A DNA stretch of 64,000 bases, taken from NCBI GenBank assembly GCA_949126835.1, contig OX421492.1:44847498-44911497 (forward strand), read 5' to 3'. Every line of letters starts with the position of its first letter. Position 1 is the stretch's first letter. Source of the stretch: Anisus vortex. Taxonomy: Eukaryota; Mollusca; Gastropoda; Planorbidae. The translations under genes and the position numbers were made by a program. The notes below the pieces were generated by a model, which was not told the DNA's origin, did no database searches, and saw only the letters and a list, made by a program, of their open reading frames with translations. Below are positions 21,651-33,064 of this stretch, piece by piece.

Positions 21651-24100
21651 ACATCAACAAAAAAAACAACCATCAATGACATAAGTCCATATTCAAGTTT
21701 GTAATAGGTGAAAACGAAATCGAGGCAACGTCCCGTAGTAGAAGTAGTACCGGTATCCAATAAGAAAAGAGAAGTGTGCAAATGACTTTTCTGCGTGGGT
21801 ATATATATAGAGACAATGCAGAATCTGGAAAATTATGTCCTTTTGACTGCAGTCTTGATCTGAAAACCGAGGAACGACTATTGTTAATATGTTTCGCTTA
21901 ACTGGTTTCATGGCGCGCCTAAGGTCATGACACCTGCAGATCCAACATGGAATATGTTCCCTGCTGAACAAACTAGGACAACTAGAACAACATTTATGAA
22001 AAATAAATACCATAACATTTAAATCATGGATAGACGTAGGATGCAATAATCCTGTGTATAGAAAAAGCGCCTGTAACAAAAGATAACATCAAGCACTTAT
22101 GCTTAGCAATTGACAAAACCAGCTATGTACCATCTAGAGTCTAGAGCCCAAGTCATAATGACAAAATTAACTGTAAACCGACTACAGCACAACTAAACAT
22201 TAACACAATAACAATTCATCAACAGTTCATTGAACTTTACATTTCTCATCTCTTCAATAACTTCAGTTCATCTCTTCTTTTTTTTTTTTTTTTTTTAACG
22301 AGACTGTAAACTGCGTATCGTTAAGTAGGCGAAGGGATACATATAGTCTAGTATTTATGGGAACTACCGATATATACTTAGGTTAGAGAATAGTTGTTAG
22401 TAAAACCACTTTCAACAAAATAAATTTTACCATGACACGTGTCAACAATTACAACACAGTGTATTTCTTTCCATTGCCTATTTATTGTATGTGTCTTGAG
22501 CTAAATATATTCTTGTTGATTGTATAATTAGGTATTCATGAAAATGTAATGAATTTAATATAATAATAAATAATAATAAAATAATAATAAAATAATATAA
22601 AATAAAAATGCAGAAACGAATTCCATTTTGAGATAAAAATGTCTAAAGCCTCAAGGGCGACAACAAGTAGAGAAAGTGGCCAAGAAATCAAATTGTTTTA
22701 TTAATCATTTTTTAATGAATTTTTTTCTTTCTTCAATTCAATTGAAATGTGAGACTTGTTAGATTTGCCAGTAACTTTTGGAACAATATAGAGTCCATTG
22801 ACACATTTTTTACACAATGCAGGGTCCATTGACACATTTTTGACACAATAAAGGTCAATTTACATATTTTTGACACAACACAGGGTCAATTTACACTTTT
22901 TTGACACAATACATGGTCAATGGACATCCATTTTAAACAATGCAGGGTCAATTGACACAATAAAGGTTCAATCGACACATTTATGATACAGGAAAATATT
23001 TATAAAATTCCATTGTGTATTAAAATTAAAGGGAAATAATTCTTTTGTTTGAACTCGGCAGAAGACAAAAAATGTAAGGTTCTATTTCTATGCCTTTGGC
23101 AACTGCTTCAAGAGTTCCAGTTCAAGGTTCGTTTCCCCCTCCTTTTCAAATGGCTGTCTTGTAATTTATCTTTCTATTTTTTTTTATTACATTATCATAT
23201 GTTTACTTTTAATGTTTTTGTTCGTTTTTGTAGTTTGCAGTATTTTTACTCTATTCGAAAAGCTCATAAAATTGTATTTGACCCAGTTCCAAGATCAAAA
23301 CTTTGAATAATCCAATTTGGTAACTATCACTCCTCCAAGAATATAAAGATTCAATTTGCATTTTTAACAGCTCATTTATAATGTTTGATATTATCTATAC
23401 ATCATAAGATTGTATTGGCCAATAGTTATTTCCCTTAGTCAAGTCAAGGTTTTTAAACTTTTCACTTCACCCATTTCCATTCTTCTATTGACATAAAAAA
23501 AAGTAAACATCTCCTTTATATGATTGCTACATCCGACTGAGACTAAATAGAGTTTTCATATTAAGTAATAATCTAAATGAACTGTTGAAATGCGTGTTTG
23601 TCATTTGTGATTATGTGGTTGACAGATGTCCCAAATAAGGAAGACATGTCCTCATTTTTGGTCTTATGTCCTCCGTTCGGCAGGTAAAGCAAAAAACCTT
23701 GGAAAAGCCTGGCTTTTATCAAATGCTTTGTAGGACTACTGTTTGCCAAATAATATGAAGATTTATAGAATAAACAGTACGAAAAGAATGAACAGTTTTT
23801 TTTATTTAATCTTGCGTGAGCATATTGTTGTTCAAAGTTTGCAAATGCAACTTGCTTTGAATGTATTGAATGTATATTTAATGTTTAACAAGACTGTTTC
23901 TTGGTTTGTTTACCAATACACAGTTATTGCCAACTAATTTAATAGCATGGATAGAAGCGCTATAAGAAATGTCCATTCGTATCTTCTTCTTATCTTATTA
24001 TATTCAAATTGTTCTAGTACCGGGCTAAATCGTGAAAGATTCAAATGAAACACTCATTAGCCCTACTGCCCTCAATTTTGTATTACTGTGTCCTCTTTTG
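21651..24100. other. AT-rich non-coding sequence
   Basis: No gene could be supported. It contains a T-run (22278-22298), an AAT-rich patch (22556-22605) and a degenerate repeat of about 30 bp at 22785-22985 built on AGGGTCAATTGACACATTTT. Short frames (for example 23049-23306 and 23743-23937) have no recognisable domain. Confidence 0.45.
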
Positions 24101-24104
24101 ATAC

Positions 24105-24216
24105 CCATGTTTCTGGCAACCCATGTTTCTGGCAACCCATGTTTCTGGCAACCCATGTTTCTGGCAACCCATGTTTCTGGCAACCCATGTTTCTGGCAAC
24201 CCATGTTTCTGGCAAC
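24105..24216. repeat. 16-bp minisatellite, left part
   Basis: The unit CCCATGTTTCTGGCAA repeats about 7 times. It is the same array as 27507-27795, split by a hAT insertion. Confidence 0.95.
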
Positions 24217-24613
24217 CATGGGCGCCCGCAGGGGGGGCAAGGGGGGGCACTTGCCCCCCCCTGGAAAAGTGCCCCCCCCCCTAAATTGATAGATAAAAAA
24301 TTTTTTTTGACTAAAATAGACAAAAATAATAATAATTAAAACATGTATAATTAATTGTAACAACTGTGACTCCTTCCATTGCCATATCGATCTCATTATC
24401 GTTAGGGATTAATCAGGTATACCACATTGATAATTTTGATAGTGAAGCCTGGAGTTGGTTTGATTTTTGGAAAACGCGAGGATACAAAAGTAGCCAAGAT
24501 TTCATCGACTTGTTACCTTTTACAAAGTTTTATCCGGCTGTCAGGTATGCCTTACTAGTATTGCTAACATTACCAGCAACAACATGTACGGTGGAGCGAT
24601 CGTTCAGCACATT

Positions 24614-26147
24614 CGTCGGCATTTTACGTCTTGAGAGACTATCCATTTCCCATGCAGGCCCTCGTGTGGGTAAAGAGGCCAATCCTGGACGTACAGGCAC
24701 GGTCACACTTACTGCAGTTGAATGTAGCGGAGGGAAACCACATTTTTCTCCATCGTCTTTTTCCTGGCGCGCTCCTCTCCCGCAAGCCTGGAACCGTCTT
24801 TGATTCCTGCCCTCCAGGTGGGCCTATCCTGCGCCATGATCTCCCCACTGTTTGGGTCAATCTGGAGGTGTTTCATGTCTCTTTTGCAGACATCCGCAAA
24901 TCTCAGTTTTGGACGTCCAGCAGGTATCTGTCCCGAAGCTAACGTTCTATATAGAATGTCCTGTGGAATTTGACCCTGTGGCTTTCGGCGTACATGACCT
25001 AGCCAGCTGAGACGTCTGTTACTGAGAGTAATACGGATGTCTTGACACTCTGCTCTTCGTAGTACCTCTGCGTTTGAAACCCTGTCCTGCCATCTTATAT
25101 CTAAAATGCGTCTGAGACACCTGAGGTGGAAGGTGTTCAATTTTTTCTCCAGCCAGGAATATGTGCTCCATGTTTCACTGCCGTACAGCAGGGTACTCAG
25201 AACGCATGTTCGATAAACTAGTGACTTAGTGGAGCGTGTAAGTAGCGGGTTCATCCAGACTCGTTTTTTTTAATCTTGCCTTAGTGCCCATGGCTTTAGC
25301 TATTCTACTATTAATCTCGCCATCTAGGAGAACACTGCTTGAGATTTTGGCTTTGAGCCTGTTTAGATTGAAGAGCTTTCCAGATCTCCTTGTGTGAAGG
25401 TTGACACCCTCGTTGCAGTCTCCATAAGCATAGTGAAGTAGACACGAGAAGAATATTCCAAACAAGGTGGGTGCAAGTACGCAGTCTTGTTTAACACCGC
25501 TGCGGACTTCAAAGGGCTCTGATTAAACTTCACTGTGCAGTGCACCTGGTTTTCTAAAAAAAAAAAACAACAGGCAATGAAAGAGAGCAGTTTTGGAGGA
25601 AATCCTATTTTCGCCAGGAGTTTGAGGAGTCCACTTCTGCTGACCATATCAACGAAAGCAATGTATAATGGCTTATTCATCTCGCGGAACCTCTATTGTA
25701 GCAGTTGAAGGGAGGAGATCATGTCTAAAGTGGATCTGCCGCTTCTGAAACCGCACTGAGACTCTGGATAGACTCTAGATGACAGCACCTGCAGCCTTGA
25801 TAGTGCCTCTTGCAAAGATCTTACCAACTATGCTCAAGATGGAGATTCTCTGTCTTTTTGCACTCGCTGCGTTCCCCTTTGTTTTTATATAATGTAACGA
25901 AATCTGCTAAATGGCTGTGTGACGCGTCTAGTGTGACAGCACTATGCTAGCAGTCACCGCTGACTAGCTGTGTAACTGTACAAGGTGTGCAATTAGTAAG
26001 TCTCTCTTGCTAGTATATAGCCTTTCCACAACAAGTCCTATGCAGTACCTCCTCGTGGTGGCGGATATACACTGGAGCTGCGAGGCTCCAGGCTGAACTG
26101 CAAGGATCTCGGGGAGGTTTGGCCCCTAGATGTGAGGCAGGTCTGGT
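24614..26147 (-). mobile_element. Rearranged LINE copy inside the hAT element
   Basis: It is flanked by the 8-bp duplicate AGCACATT (24606-24613 and 26148-26155). On the minus strand a leader of about 250 bp joins directly to reverse transcriptase pieces (LYKNKGERSEC, then SQCGF-like sequence). Next come MNKPLYIAFVDM, MFGIFFSCLLHYAYGD, CVLSTLLYGSETW, FHLRCLRRILDIRW and the zinc finger CSKCDRACTSRIGLFTH. The endonuclease domain is missing, and so is the segment holding the catalytic FADD. Frame changes are frequent. It belongs to the same LINE type as 17120-20476 but to a different subfamily, because the leaders do not match. Confidence 0.85.
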
Positions 26148-26181
26148 AGCACATTACGTCAAGTAAAAACATGGCTTAGAT

Positions 26182-27082
26182 CATAGGTTCTCCACGGGGT
26201 TATCAACTAATAAGGAATAGGAATCGCAATGACTTTTCGATAAAGTAGGGGTCAGTATTTGGTAAATATGGTGACGACCGGCTGGTCCTATTGCTGGTTC
26301 ACTGGACCGTCAACCTTGCTGACCGTTCATTGTCGCCCTAACAGGTTAATATTAATATTTTAATCTCAGTTTTATCGAGATGTCCTTTAACCCGTTTGAA
26401 CTTCCTTTAACCCGTTTGAACTCTTTCAATATACTATCGAAGCTATTGTTAAATGGTATAGATACATAGTAATCATACAAACTGAGTAGTTATTGTAATG
26501 CTTAAAAATATACATATAAATTCTTTAATCATATAATATTTATATAATTTTCAAATACTTTTTACAATTTATCATTTTAAAGTTACAAATGTAAACCATT
26601 AAATTTTTTTTAAAGAAAAATATACAGAAAGATTAGCTCAAATGAAACGAATTAATTATCTCCCTTTAATTAACAAATGTTTCCACGTTGATTCAATAGT
26701 GATGCCGAACAAGTTCTGTTTTGTGATATAACCAATTTTACTGATTATTATTATTTTTTTTATATACATTCAACATTGTGGTATTCATAACAAGATTTAA
26801 TTATTAGAGGATTAAAATAATTTACGTTAAACAGTTGTAGATAAACATTCCTGCATTATTTGTCTTGTCCCCTTAAGGAGTTTATATTTAAAACATTAAT
26901 AATTACAGAAATTACATGATATAGTGCTATTAAATAAGTCTCTTATATTTCTAAATTAATAATAAATTTGTTTTAGAATTAATTATAGGCCTATATATGT
27001 TTAGTTAAAATTAAATTGGGGGGGCGGTGAGCGGAAAAATTGTAAAAGGGGGCGGTGAGCCGAAAAAGGTTGAAAACCTATG
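26182..27082. mobile_element. Non-autonomous hAT-like element, 901 bp
   Basis: The ends are CATAGGTTCTCCACGGGG and, on the opposite strand, CATAGGTTTTCAACC. A perfect 8-bp duplicate, GCTTAGAT, flanks it (26174-26181 and 27083-27090). It sits inside the transposase codons for KTWLRSTM of the larger hAT element. No coding sequence is visible in its AT-rich interior. Confidence 0.85.
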
Positions 27083-27506
27083 GCTTAGATCTACAATGTC
27101 AGATGAACGTCTGTCAAGATTGTGCGTGTTGTGAGTACACAGAGACAAAGAGAACATCAACAAAAAAGAGTTTATGGACAAAATTGGAGATTTGTTTGGT
27201 AGCGGTAACAGACGACTCCAGTTCTTGAATAAAGAATACATTTTATTTTAAATTTACGTTGTAATATTGTTTGTTTGAAGTAATTTTTTTTTTTATGGTT
27301 TACGTCTATTATATAGGCCTATATATATTGTGCTAATAAAAAATGTGTTGCTACAGTATGCCCTTCATTACTACAGTGTACTACAATTACTACAGTGTTC
27401 TGTCCGTTCGTTCACCATACAAATACGCTCAGTAAATTAAAACTACATTAAAACATTACTAAAAAATTTTTGCCCCCCCCTAGAAAATTTTCTGCGGGCG
27501 CCCATG

Positions 27507-27795
27507 CTGGCAACCCATGTTTCTGGCAACCTATGTTTCTGGCAACCCATGTTTCTGGCAACCCATGTTTCTGGCAACCCATGTTTCTGGCAACCCATGT
27601 TTCTGGCAACCCATGTTTCTGGCAACCCATGTTTCTGGCAACCCATGTTTCTGGCAACCCATGTTTCTGGCAACCCATGTTTCTGGCAACCCATGTTTCT
27701 GGCAACCCATGTTTCTGGCAACCTATGTTTCTGGCAACCCATGTTTCTGGCAACCCATGTTTCTGGCAACCCATGTTTCTGGCAACCCTATTTGT
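27507..27795. repeat. 16-bp minisatellite, right part, about 18 copies
   Basis: The unit is CCCATGTTTCTGGCAA, nearly perfect, with two CCTATG variants. Overlapping open frames in several phases and on both strands are repeat artefacts. Confidence 0.97.
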
Positions 27796-28711
27796 GATAA
27801 TAAAATGTCAATTTAAATTGTAAAAAAAGCGATACAATAAAACAAACAATAAAATGTTCTAAAATAACAAACATAATAGAAATATTAATACCAGCAAACA
27901 GGAAATTATGAAAAATTTAAATGAAGATTCGTGAAGTTAAAAAAGAATTCAAGAGATTAACATATTTTTTATTGTTTTCAGTTTTAAAAAAAAACAAATT
28001 GTAAAAATTATTTTGTGGATATTGAATATAACTAACTATTTGTAACATATCTAGACAATAACTTTTACAATTATATTAAGCAGACAGGGAAGCGACTAGA
28101 GAGTTTTTTTTTTTAATTTCTTTTCCAATAGTTCTAATATTTAGGCAATATAGTACTAATGCCCAAGCTTATTCAAATGAAAAAAAAAATTATTTAAAGA
28201 CCTAAACGTAATGAATATAGACTATGTGTCGAATCGCTCGACGATTGGTTAATAAATTAAAAACGAGTAGGGAATATACGGCTTACCGGTAAAACGTACA
28301 GTTCCTAACACAATATATTTTTACGAACATTTAATTTAAATAACTATTTTAATTGGGTTGTTAAATATTTTCTCCACACATAGACAATATGTTGACCTTT
28401 ACATTGATATATAGTTTTATATAATCAGAAGTCTCTTTTATATTACTGTAGTGTAAATAAATTTCAAATTAAAGTTAAATAATTTTATGATGAATAGGGC
28501 CTACCCATTTCAAATGCAATTTGTACATAAAGGTAATGTTACTTTGTTTCCCAAACTAAATATTTTAGATCCCGAATCAGTTAAAGTATAGATCTATACA
28601 TAAGGATAAAAATATAATTTCTTTTAAAATAACATTTAGCTCAAATATACTGCCACTCCTGGCGTTAAAATTAGATTTTAAACTGAGCCATTATAATTGT
28701 AATAACCACAT
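27796..28711. other. AT-rich non-coding sequence
   Basis: Nothing coding or repetitive is recognised. Confidence 0.5.
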
Positions 28712-29361
28712 ATTAGTCTCACTATTAGTCTCACTATTAGTCTCACTGTTAGTCTCACTATTATTCTCACTGTTAGTCTCACTATTAGTCTCACTATTAG
28801 TCTCACTATTAGTCTCACTGTTATTCTCACTATTAGTCTCACTATTAGTTTCACTATTAGTCTCACTATTATTCTCACTATTAGTCTCACTATTAGTCTC
28901 ACTATTAGTCTCACTATTAGTCTCACTATTAGTCTCACTATTAGTCTCACTATTAGTCTCACTATTAGTCTCACTATTAGTCTCACTATTAGTCTCACTA
29001 TTAGTCTCCCTGTTATTCTCACTATTAGTCTCACTATTAGTCTCACTATTAGTCTCACTATTAGTCTCACTATTAGTCTCACTATTAGTCTCACTGTTAG
29101 TATCACTGTTAGTCTCACTATTAGTCTCACTATTAGTATCACTGTTAGTCTCACTATTAGTCTCAATATTAGTCTCACTGTTATTCTCACTATTAGTCTC
29201 ACTATTAGTCTCACTGTTATTCTCACTATTAGTCTCACTATTAGTCTCACTATTAGTCTCACTATTAGTCTCACTATTAGTCTCACTATTAGTCTCACTA
29301 TTAGTCTCACTGTTATTCTCACTGTTATTCTCACTATTAGTCTCACTATTAGTCTCACTAT
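28712..29361. repeat. 12-bp minisatellite, about 54 copies
   Basis: The unit CTCACTATTAGT has common variants CTCACTGTTAGT and CTCACTGTTATT. The 226-codon minus-strand frame (repeats of RLIV) is an artefact of the period. Confidence 0.97.
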
Positions 29362-30080
29362 CTTATCCAGTTTTGAAGGAAATGATAAGCATTAACTATT
29401 TAACAGGTAATGTATAGGCCTGCCTTTTAACTTCCCGCTCCCACACACAATTTTCTTGCTCAATGTTTAACATAAGGCATAAAGGAAATTTAAATGACAC
29501 TTGTGTACATGGGGTATATAACAGTGGAATATTGATAAATATATTAACATAGTGTATAATTAGAGGTGGGAATAATGTGGAACTAGTGGAATTATGAAAT
29601 AAACCATTTTTTTTTCACTGTGGGCGTTTTAAACACAAATAGATCAAATAAAGGTAATAAACCTGTTAGGTAAACAATAATGATAAGGGAATAGGCCTAA
29701 TAAAAGCTAATACTATCATAACATAAAAATTGAGTGGGAGTAGACTTTTATACAGGCAACACGACATTTGGATTCAGTCAAACATATATATTTGTACGTG
29801 TGTGTGTATGTGTTTTAGTCAGGGTAGTCTCTTAGTAATTCTATGTGTTATGCCGCCCTAGATGAAAATAAAAAAATACAGCCCCTTCCTTTTACAACCA
29901 TCACTTTACATTAGTCAAAGCACACACTTATTAAGTAAATATCTCTGTATGCTTTTGAACACCTTTCAAAAATATTTCTCTTTATCATTCCCCCCCCCCC
30001 CCCCTAAATTGATCAGTTTTTCTAATTATTTGTTTTTCAATTTTTTAACACCATAGTCTTGCATACTAGTAGAAACTGGC
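29362..30080. other. AT-rich non-coding sequence
   Basis: No gene is recognised. A C-run of about 21 bases lies near 29990-30004. Confidence 0.5.
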
Positions 30081-30547
30081 TTGATTGTACTGATAGTCAA
30101 ACATACAATGTCCTCAGTTCATACTAGTAGAAACTGACTTGATTGTACTGATAATTTAAACATACAATGATTGTACTTATAGTCAAACATACAATGATTG
30201 TACTGATAGTCAAACATACAATGATTGTACTGATAGTCAAACATACAATGATTGTACTGATAGTCAAACATACAATGATTGTACTGATAGTCAAACATAC
30301 AATGATTGTACTGATATTCAAACATACAATGATTGTACTGATAGTCAAACATACAATGATTGTACTGATAGTCAAACATACAATGATTGTACTGATAGTC
30401 AAACATACAACGATTGTACTGATAGTCAAACATACAATGATTGTACTGATAGTCAAACATACAATGATTGTACTGATAGTCAAACATACAATGATTGTAC
30501 TGATAGTCAAACATACAATGATTGTACTGATAGTCAAACATACAATG
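30081..30547. repeat. 27-bp minisatellite, about 17 copies
   Basis: The unit contains TGATTGTACTGATAGTCAAA and CATACAA. The last copy ends 25 bp before the splice acceptor of the exon at 30573. It is open in all used frames, so long frames appear on both strands. Confidence 0.97.
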
Positions 30548-30572
30548 TCCTCAATTATGTTTGTTTCTTCAG

Positions 30573-30743
30573 TTGCATCCCCCATTCAAGACACCAATGG
30601 CAGCGAGAAAAGGGTGTGTCCTGAAGGTTGGCTTCGTTATGAAAGGTTCTGTGTAGTTAAAGGTGTTGGTTCATCAGATAGAGATGTTGCCCTATACTGT
30701 GATGGATTTGGAGGTATCGGAATCAAAGGATTATGTATAATTC
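30573..30743 (+). CDS. Host gene exon: four-cysteine CPxGW module, copy 1
   Basis: An acceptor TTTGTTTCTTCAG precedes the exon and a strong donor GTAAGTA follows it. The exon is 171 bp, starts and ends in phase 1, and is therefore symmetric. It encodes ASPIQDTNGSEKRV followed by a module with cysteines spaced C-x10-C-x15-C-x11-C: CPEGWLRYERFCVVKG ... YC ... GIKGLCI. The same module design occurs in the exon at 35619-35987. Symmetric phase 1-1 exons with cysteine modules are typical of shuffled extracellular domains, so a secreted or membrane protein is likely (inference). I do not recognise the family. The CPxGW-Y-C start is reminiscent of C-type lectin openings, but the rest of that fold is absent. 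No start codon, signal peptide or terminal exon is visible. Confidence 0.7.
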
Positions 30744-32096
30744 GTAAGTACTTGAGTTTTACTAGTTCAATACTATTGTGATAAGTAAACATTTATCTAA
30801 TAACACAATTTGTGTTGGTGCAATCTAAAAATCTAAACCCCCCAATATTAACCATCTGTATAACTAACTTATTTAAATGAATAATGTGGGAATAACCATG
30901 TGTTTTTAAAGCCATACAAAATCAATTATAGAAAATTCACAAAAAGGAGAAATATAAATAGCCATTGAAAGTATAATATAGAACATAAAGATGGACCGTA
31001 CATATTACCTAGTAGGTAAGCAGAAATTTAGCTAGCCATTAGAAGAACGCCAATAGCCAATAGAACAATGCCAATAGCCAATAGAAAAACGCCAGTACCC
31101 AATAGAACAATACTAATAGCTAATATAACTACGCCAATAGCCAGTAGAACAACACCAATATCCAATAGAACTATTAGACAATGCATGCTGATCTTTTTGA
31201 ATTAATAGAAGACATTTTATTAGTATAAACATAAAAATGTCTGGTTTCATGTCAAATAGATCGCGCATCTCCGTCAGAATAATCTGATCTAAATGGCATG
31301 TGAAGCAGCGTTCATTAGTTTCCATGGCCCCGTTATATCAGGGAATTTTGTAGTTTTTTGTTAAAATTGCTTTGTAAAAAATAAATAAATTATAAAGCTC
31401 CAGTTAACATCAAAGTCACACTAAACGTCGTCTGTGTATCATTGTGCTGTCTAATGCCATCATCCAACCCAGGAAAAAGGCACATTAATTTAAATTCGTC
31501 ATCAGGTGCTAACGGAACCAAATATTGACATATCTCCAAATGTACAGAAGAAACAAGGACATAAGCATTTACATAATTTCATTGCTGTCAAATGTTTACT
31601 GAGACTGTCGTCTTTTAAACTAGTTTGCAAACATTTGAAACTTATAGCTATTTAAAATTAAAAGCTTTAATAACTACAACTGTTGTACTTTACTACATTT
31701 AGGTAAACATTTACTCAACTAAAACTTTTCAGAATTCCAATTATTATAACTACTATTAATGTTTGTTGAAACACACTTTGAATCATCATTAAAATAAAAA
31801 GCATTGTAATTAAAATTACATGAATGCAGCGTGGAATATCACATTCAATCCAATTTGTTGTTTTTTTTCCTTTTATTAAAAAAAATGAAAAAATAAAACT
31901 TAAATGCTGTTTGTTAAAGTTTGTTTGTGTTGTAGAAACACAGTACATTCATTGTTGGGCGCGTTAGGCAATACGTTTCAGTGAAATCTGGTTTTACTCA
32001 TGGAAACGTTTTATCACGTGATGTGATCAGATAGTCAGCCTAGTGAATGAGACTATAAAAGTTGGAGGACGACAGTACGCATGTGTAGTCGAACAC
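30744..32096 (+). other. Intron sequence, first part
   Basis: AT-rich intron sequence between the two module exons. It contains a degenerate repeat of about 21 bp at 31045-31170 built on CCAATAGCCAATAGAACAA. No further exon could be supported. Confidence 0.5.
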
Positions 32097-32775
32097 AGTA
32101 GCAGTGTTCTATTTACAATACTCACACATAGCAGTGTTCTATTTACAATACTCACACATAGCAGTGTTCTATTTACAATACTCACACATAGCAGAGTTCT
32201 ATTTACAATACTCACACATAACAGTGTTCTATTTACAATACTCACACATAGCAGTGTTCTATTTACAATACTCGCACAAAGCAGTGTTCCATTTACAATA
32301 CTCACACATAACAGTGTTCTATTTACAATACTCGCACATAGCAGTGTTCTATTTACAATACTCACACAAAGCAGTGTTCCATTTACAATACTCACACATA
32401 ACAGTGTTCTATTTACAATAGTCACACATAGCAGTTTTCTATTTACAATACTCACACATAACAGTGTTCTATTTACAATACTCACACATAACAGTGTTCT
32501 ATTTACAATACTCACACATAGCAGTGTTCCATTTACAATACTCACACATAACAGTGTTCTATTTACAATACTCACACATAACAGTGTTCTATTTACAATA
32601 GTCACACATAGCAGTTTTCTATTTACAATACTCACACATAACAGTGTTCTATTTACAATACTCACACATAACAGTGTTCTATTTACAATAGTCACACATA
32701 GCAGTTTTCTATTTACAATACTCACACATAACAGTGTTCTATTTACAATACTCACACATAACAGTGTTCTCGCAC
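32097..32775. repeat. 30-bp minisatellite, about 22 copies
   Basis: The unit contains GCAGTGTTCTATTTACAATA and CTCACACATA. Variants (ACAGTG, GTTCCA, GTCACA) recur in blocks. The 251- and 267-codon frames on opposite strands are artefacts. Confidence 0.97.
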
Positions 32776-33064
32776 ATAACATTGGGGAAAAGTATATAGA
32801 GATGTTCTTTTCAACAACTTGTCTCAGTATCAGGGATTGGATTTGATTTCACCAGCATTCTCCAACTCATTCATCAAAATTAATGAAGCCAGAGTTTTTG
32901 GTTTTATTTTTTGATACTTTGTTATTGCTCCCCGGATATGGTGTGTAGGAATCATGCGCTTAATGCATTACATTTGATATGTAGATATCGAGTAAAAGTT
33001 ACAGTAACTTTGAACATGAATTGAATGTAAATGATAGTGTATTCGGCGATAGGATCCTATATAT

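Larger units (their letters stand above)
24402..27251 (+). pseudogene. hAT transposase C-terminal fragment, split by two insertions
   Basis: Three pieces read in one coding order. Piece 1 (about 24402-24613) contains YPAVRYALLVLLTLP and CTVERSFST, the start of the hAT dimerisation domain. Piece 2 (26156-26181) encodes LRQVKTWLR. Piece 3 (27083-27251) begins RSTMSDERLSRLCVL and continues to KKEFMDKIGDLFG and a stop at 27249. Piece 3 carries a premature TGA at 27132-27134. The N-terminal zinc finger and catalytic regions are absent. The gaps correspond exactly to the LINE and the hAT-like element with their target duplicates. It is non-functional. Confidence 0.85.
24217..27506 (+). mobile_element. 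hAT-family element with nested insertions
   Basis: The ends are a perfect inverted pair, CATGGGCGCCCGCAG on the left and CTGCGGGCGCCCATG on the right. The 8-bp duplicate CTGGCAAC flanks it (24209-24216 and 27507-27514). Removing the insert rejoins the 16-bp minisatellite. C-rich and G-rich runs follow both ends. Inside lie a C-terminal transposase fragment, a LINE copy (24614-26147) and a second hAT-like element (26182-27082). Without these insertions and their duplicates it is about 840 bp, so it was already an internally deleted copy. Confidence 0.9.

Noticed and set aside
24366..24803. 145-codon ORF as a host gene
   Set aside because: Its first half is a hAT transposase fragment and the second half is antisense LINE sequence.
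28678..29358. 226-codon minus-strand frame of RLIV repeats
   Set aside because: It is produced by a 12-bp minisatellite; period divisible by three, no start context or domain.
29990..30020. C-run plus CCTAAATTGAT resembling the interior of the hAT element near 24275
   Set aside because: The match is short and low-complexity, with no inverted ends or duplicates.
32027..32846. Overlapping 251- and 267-codon frames on opposite strands
   Set aside because: A 30-bp array lacking stops in several frames. Mutually overlapping repeats on both strands are not plausible genes.
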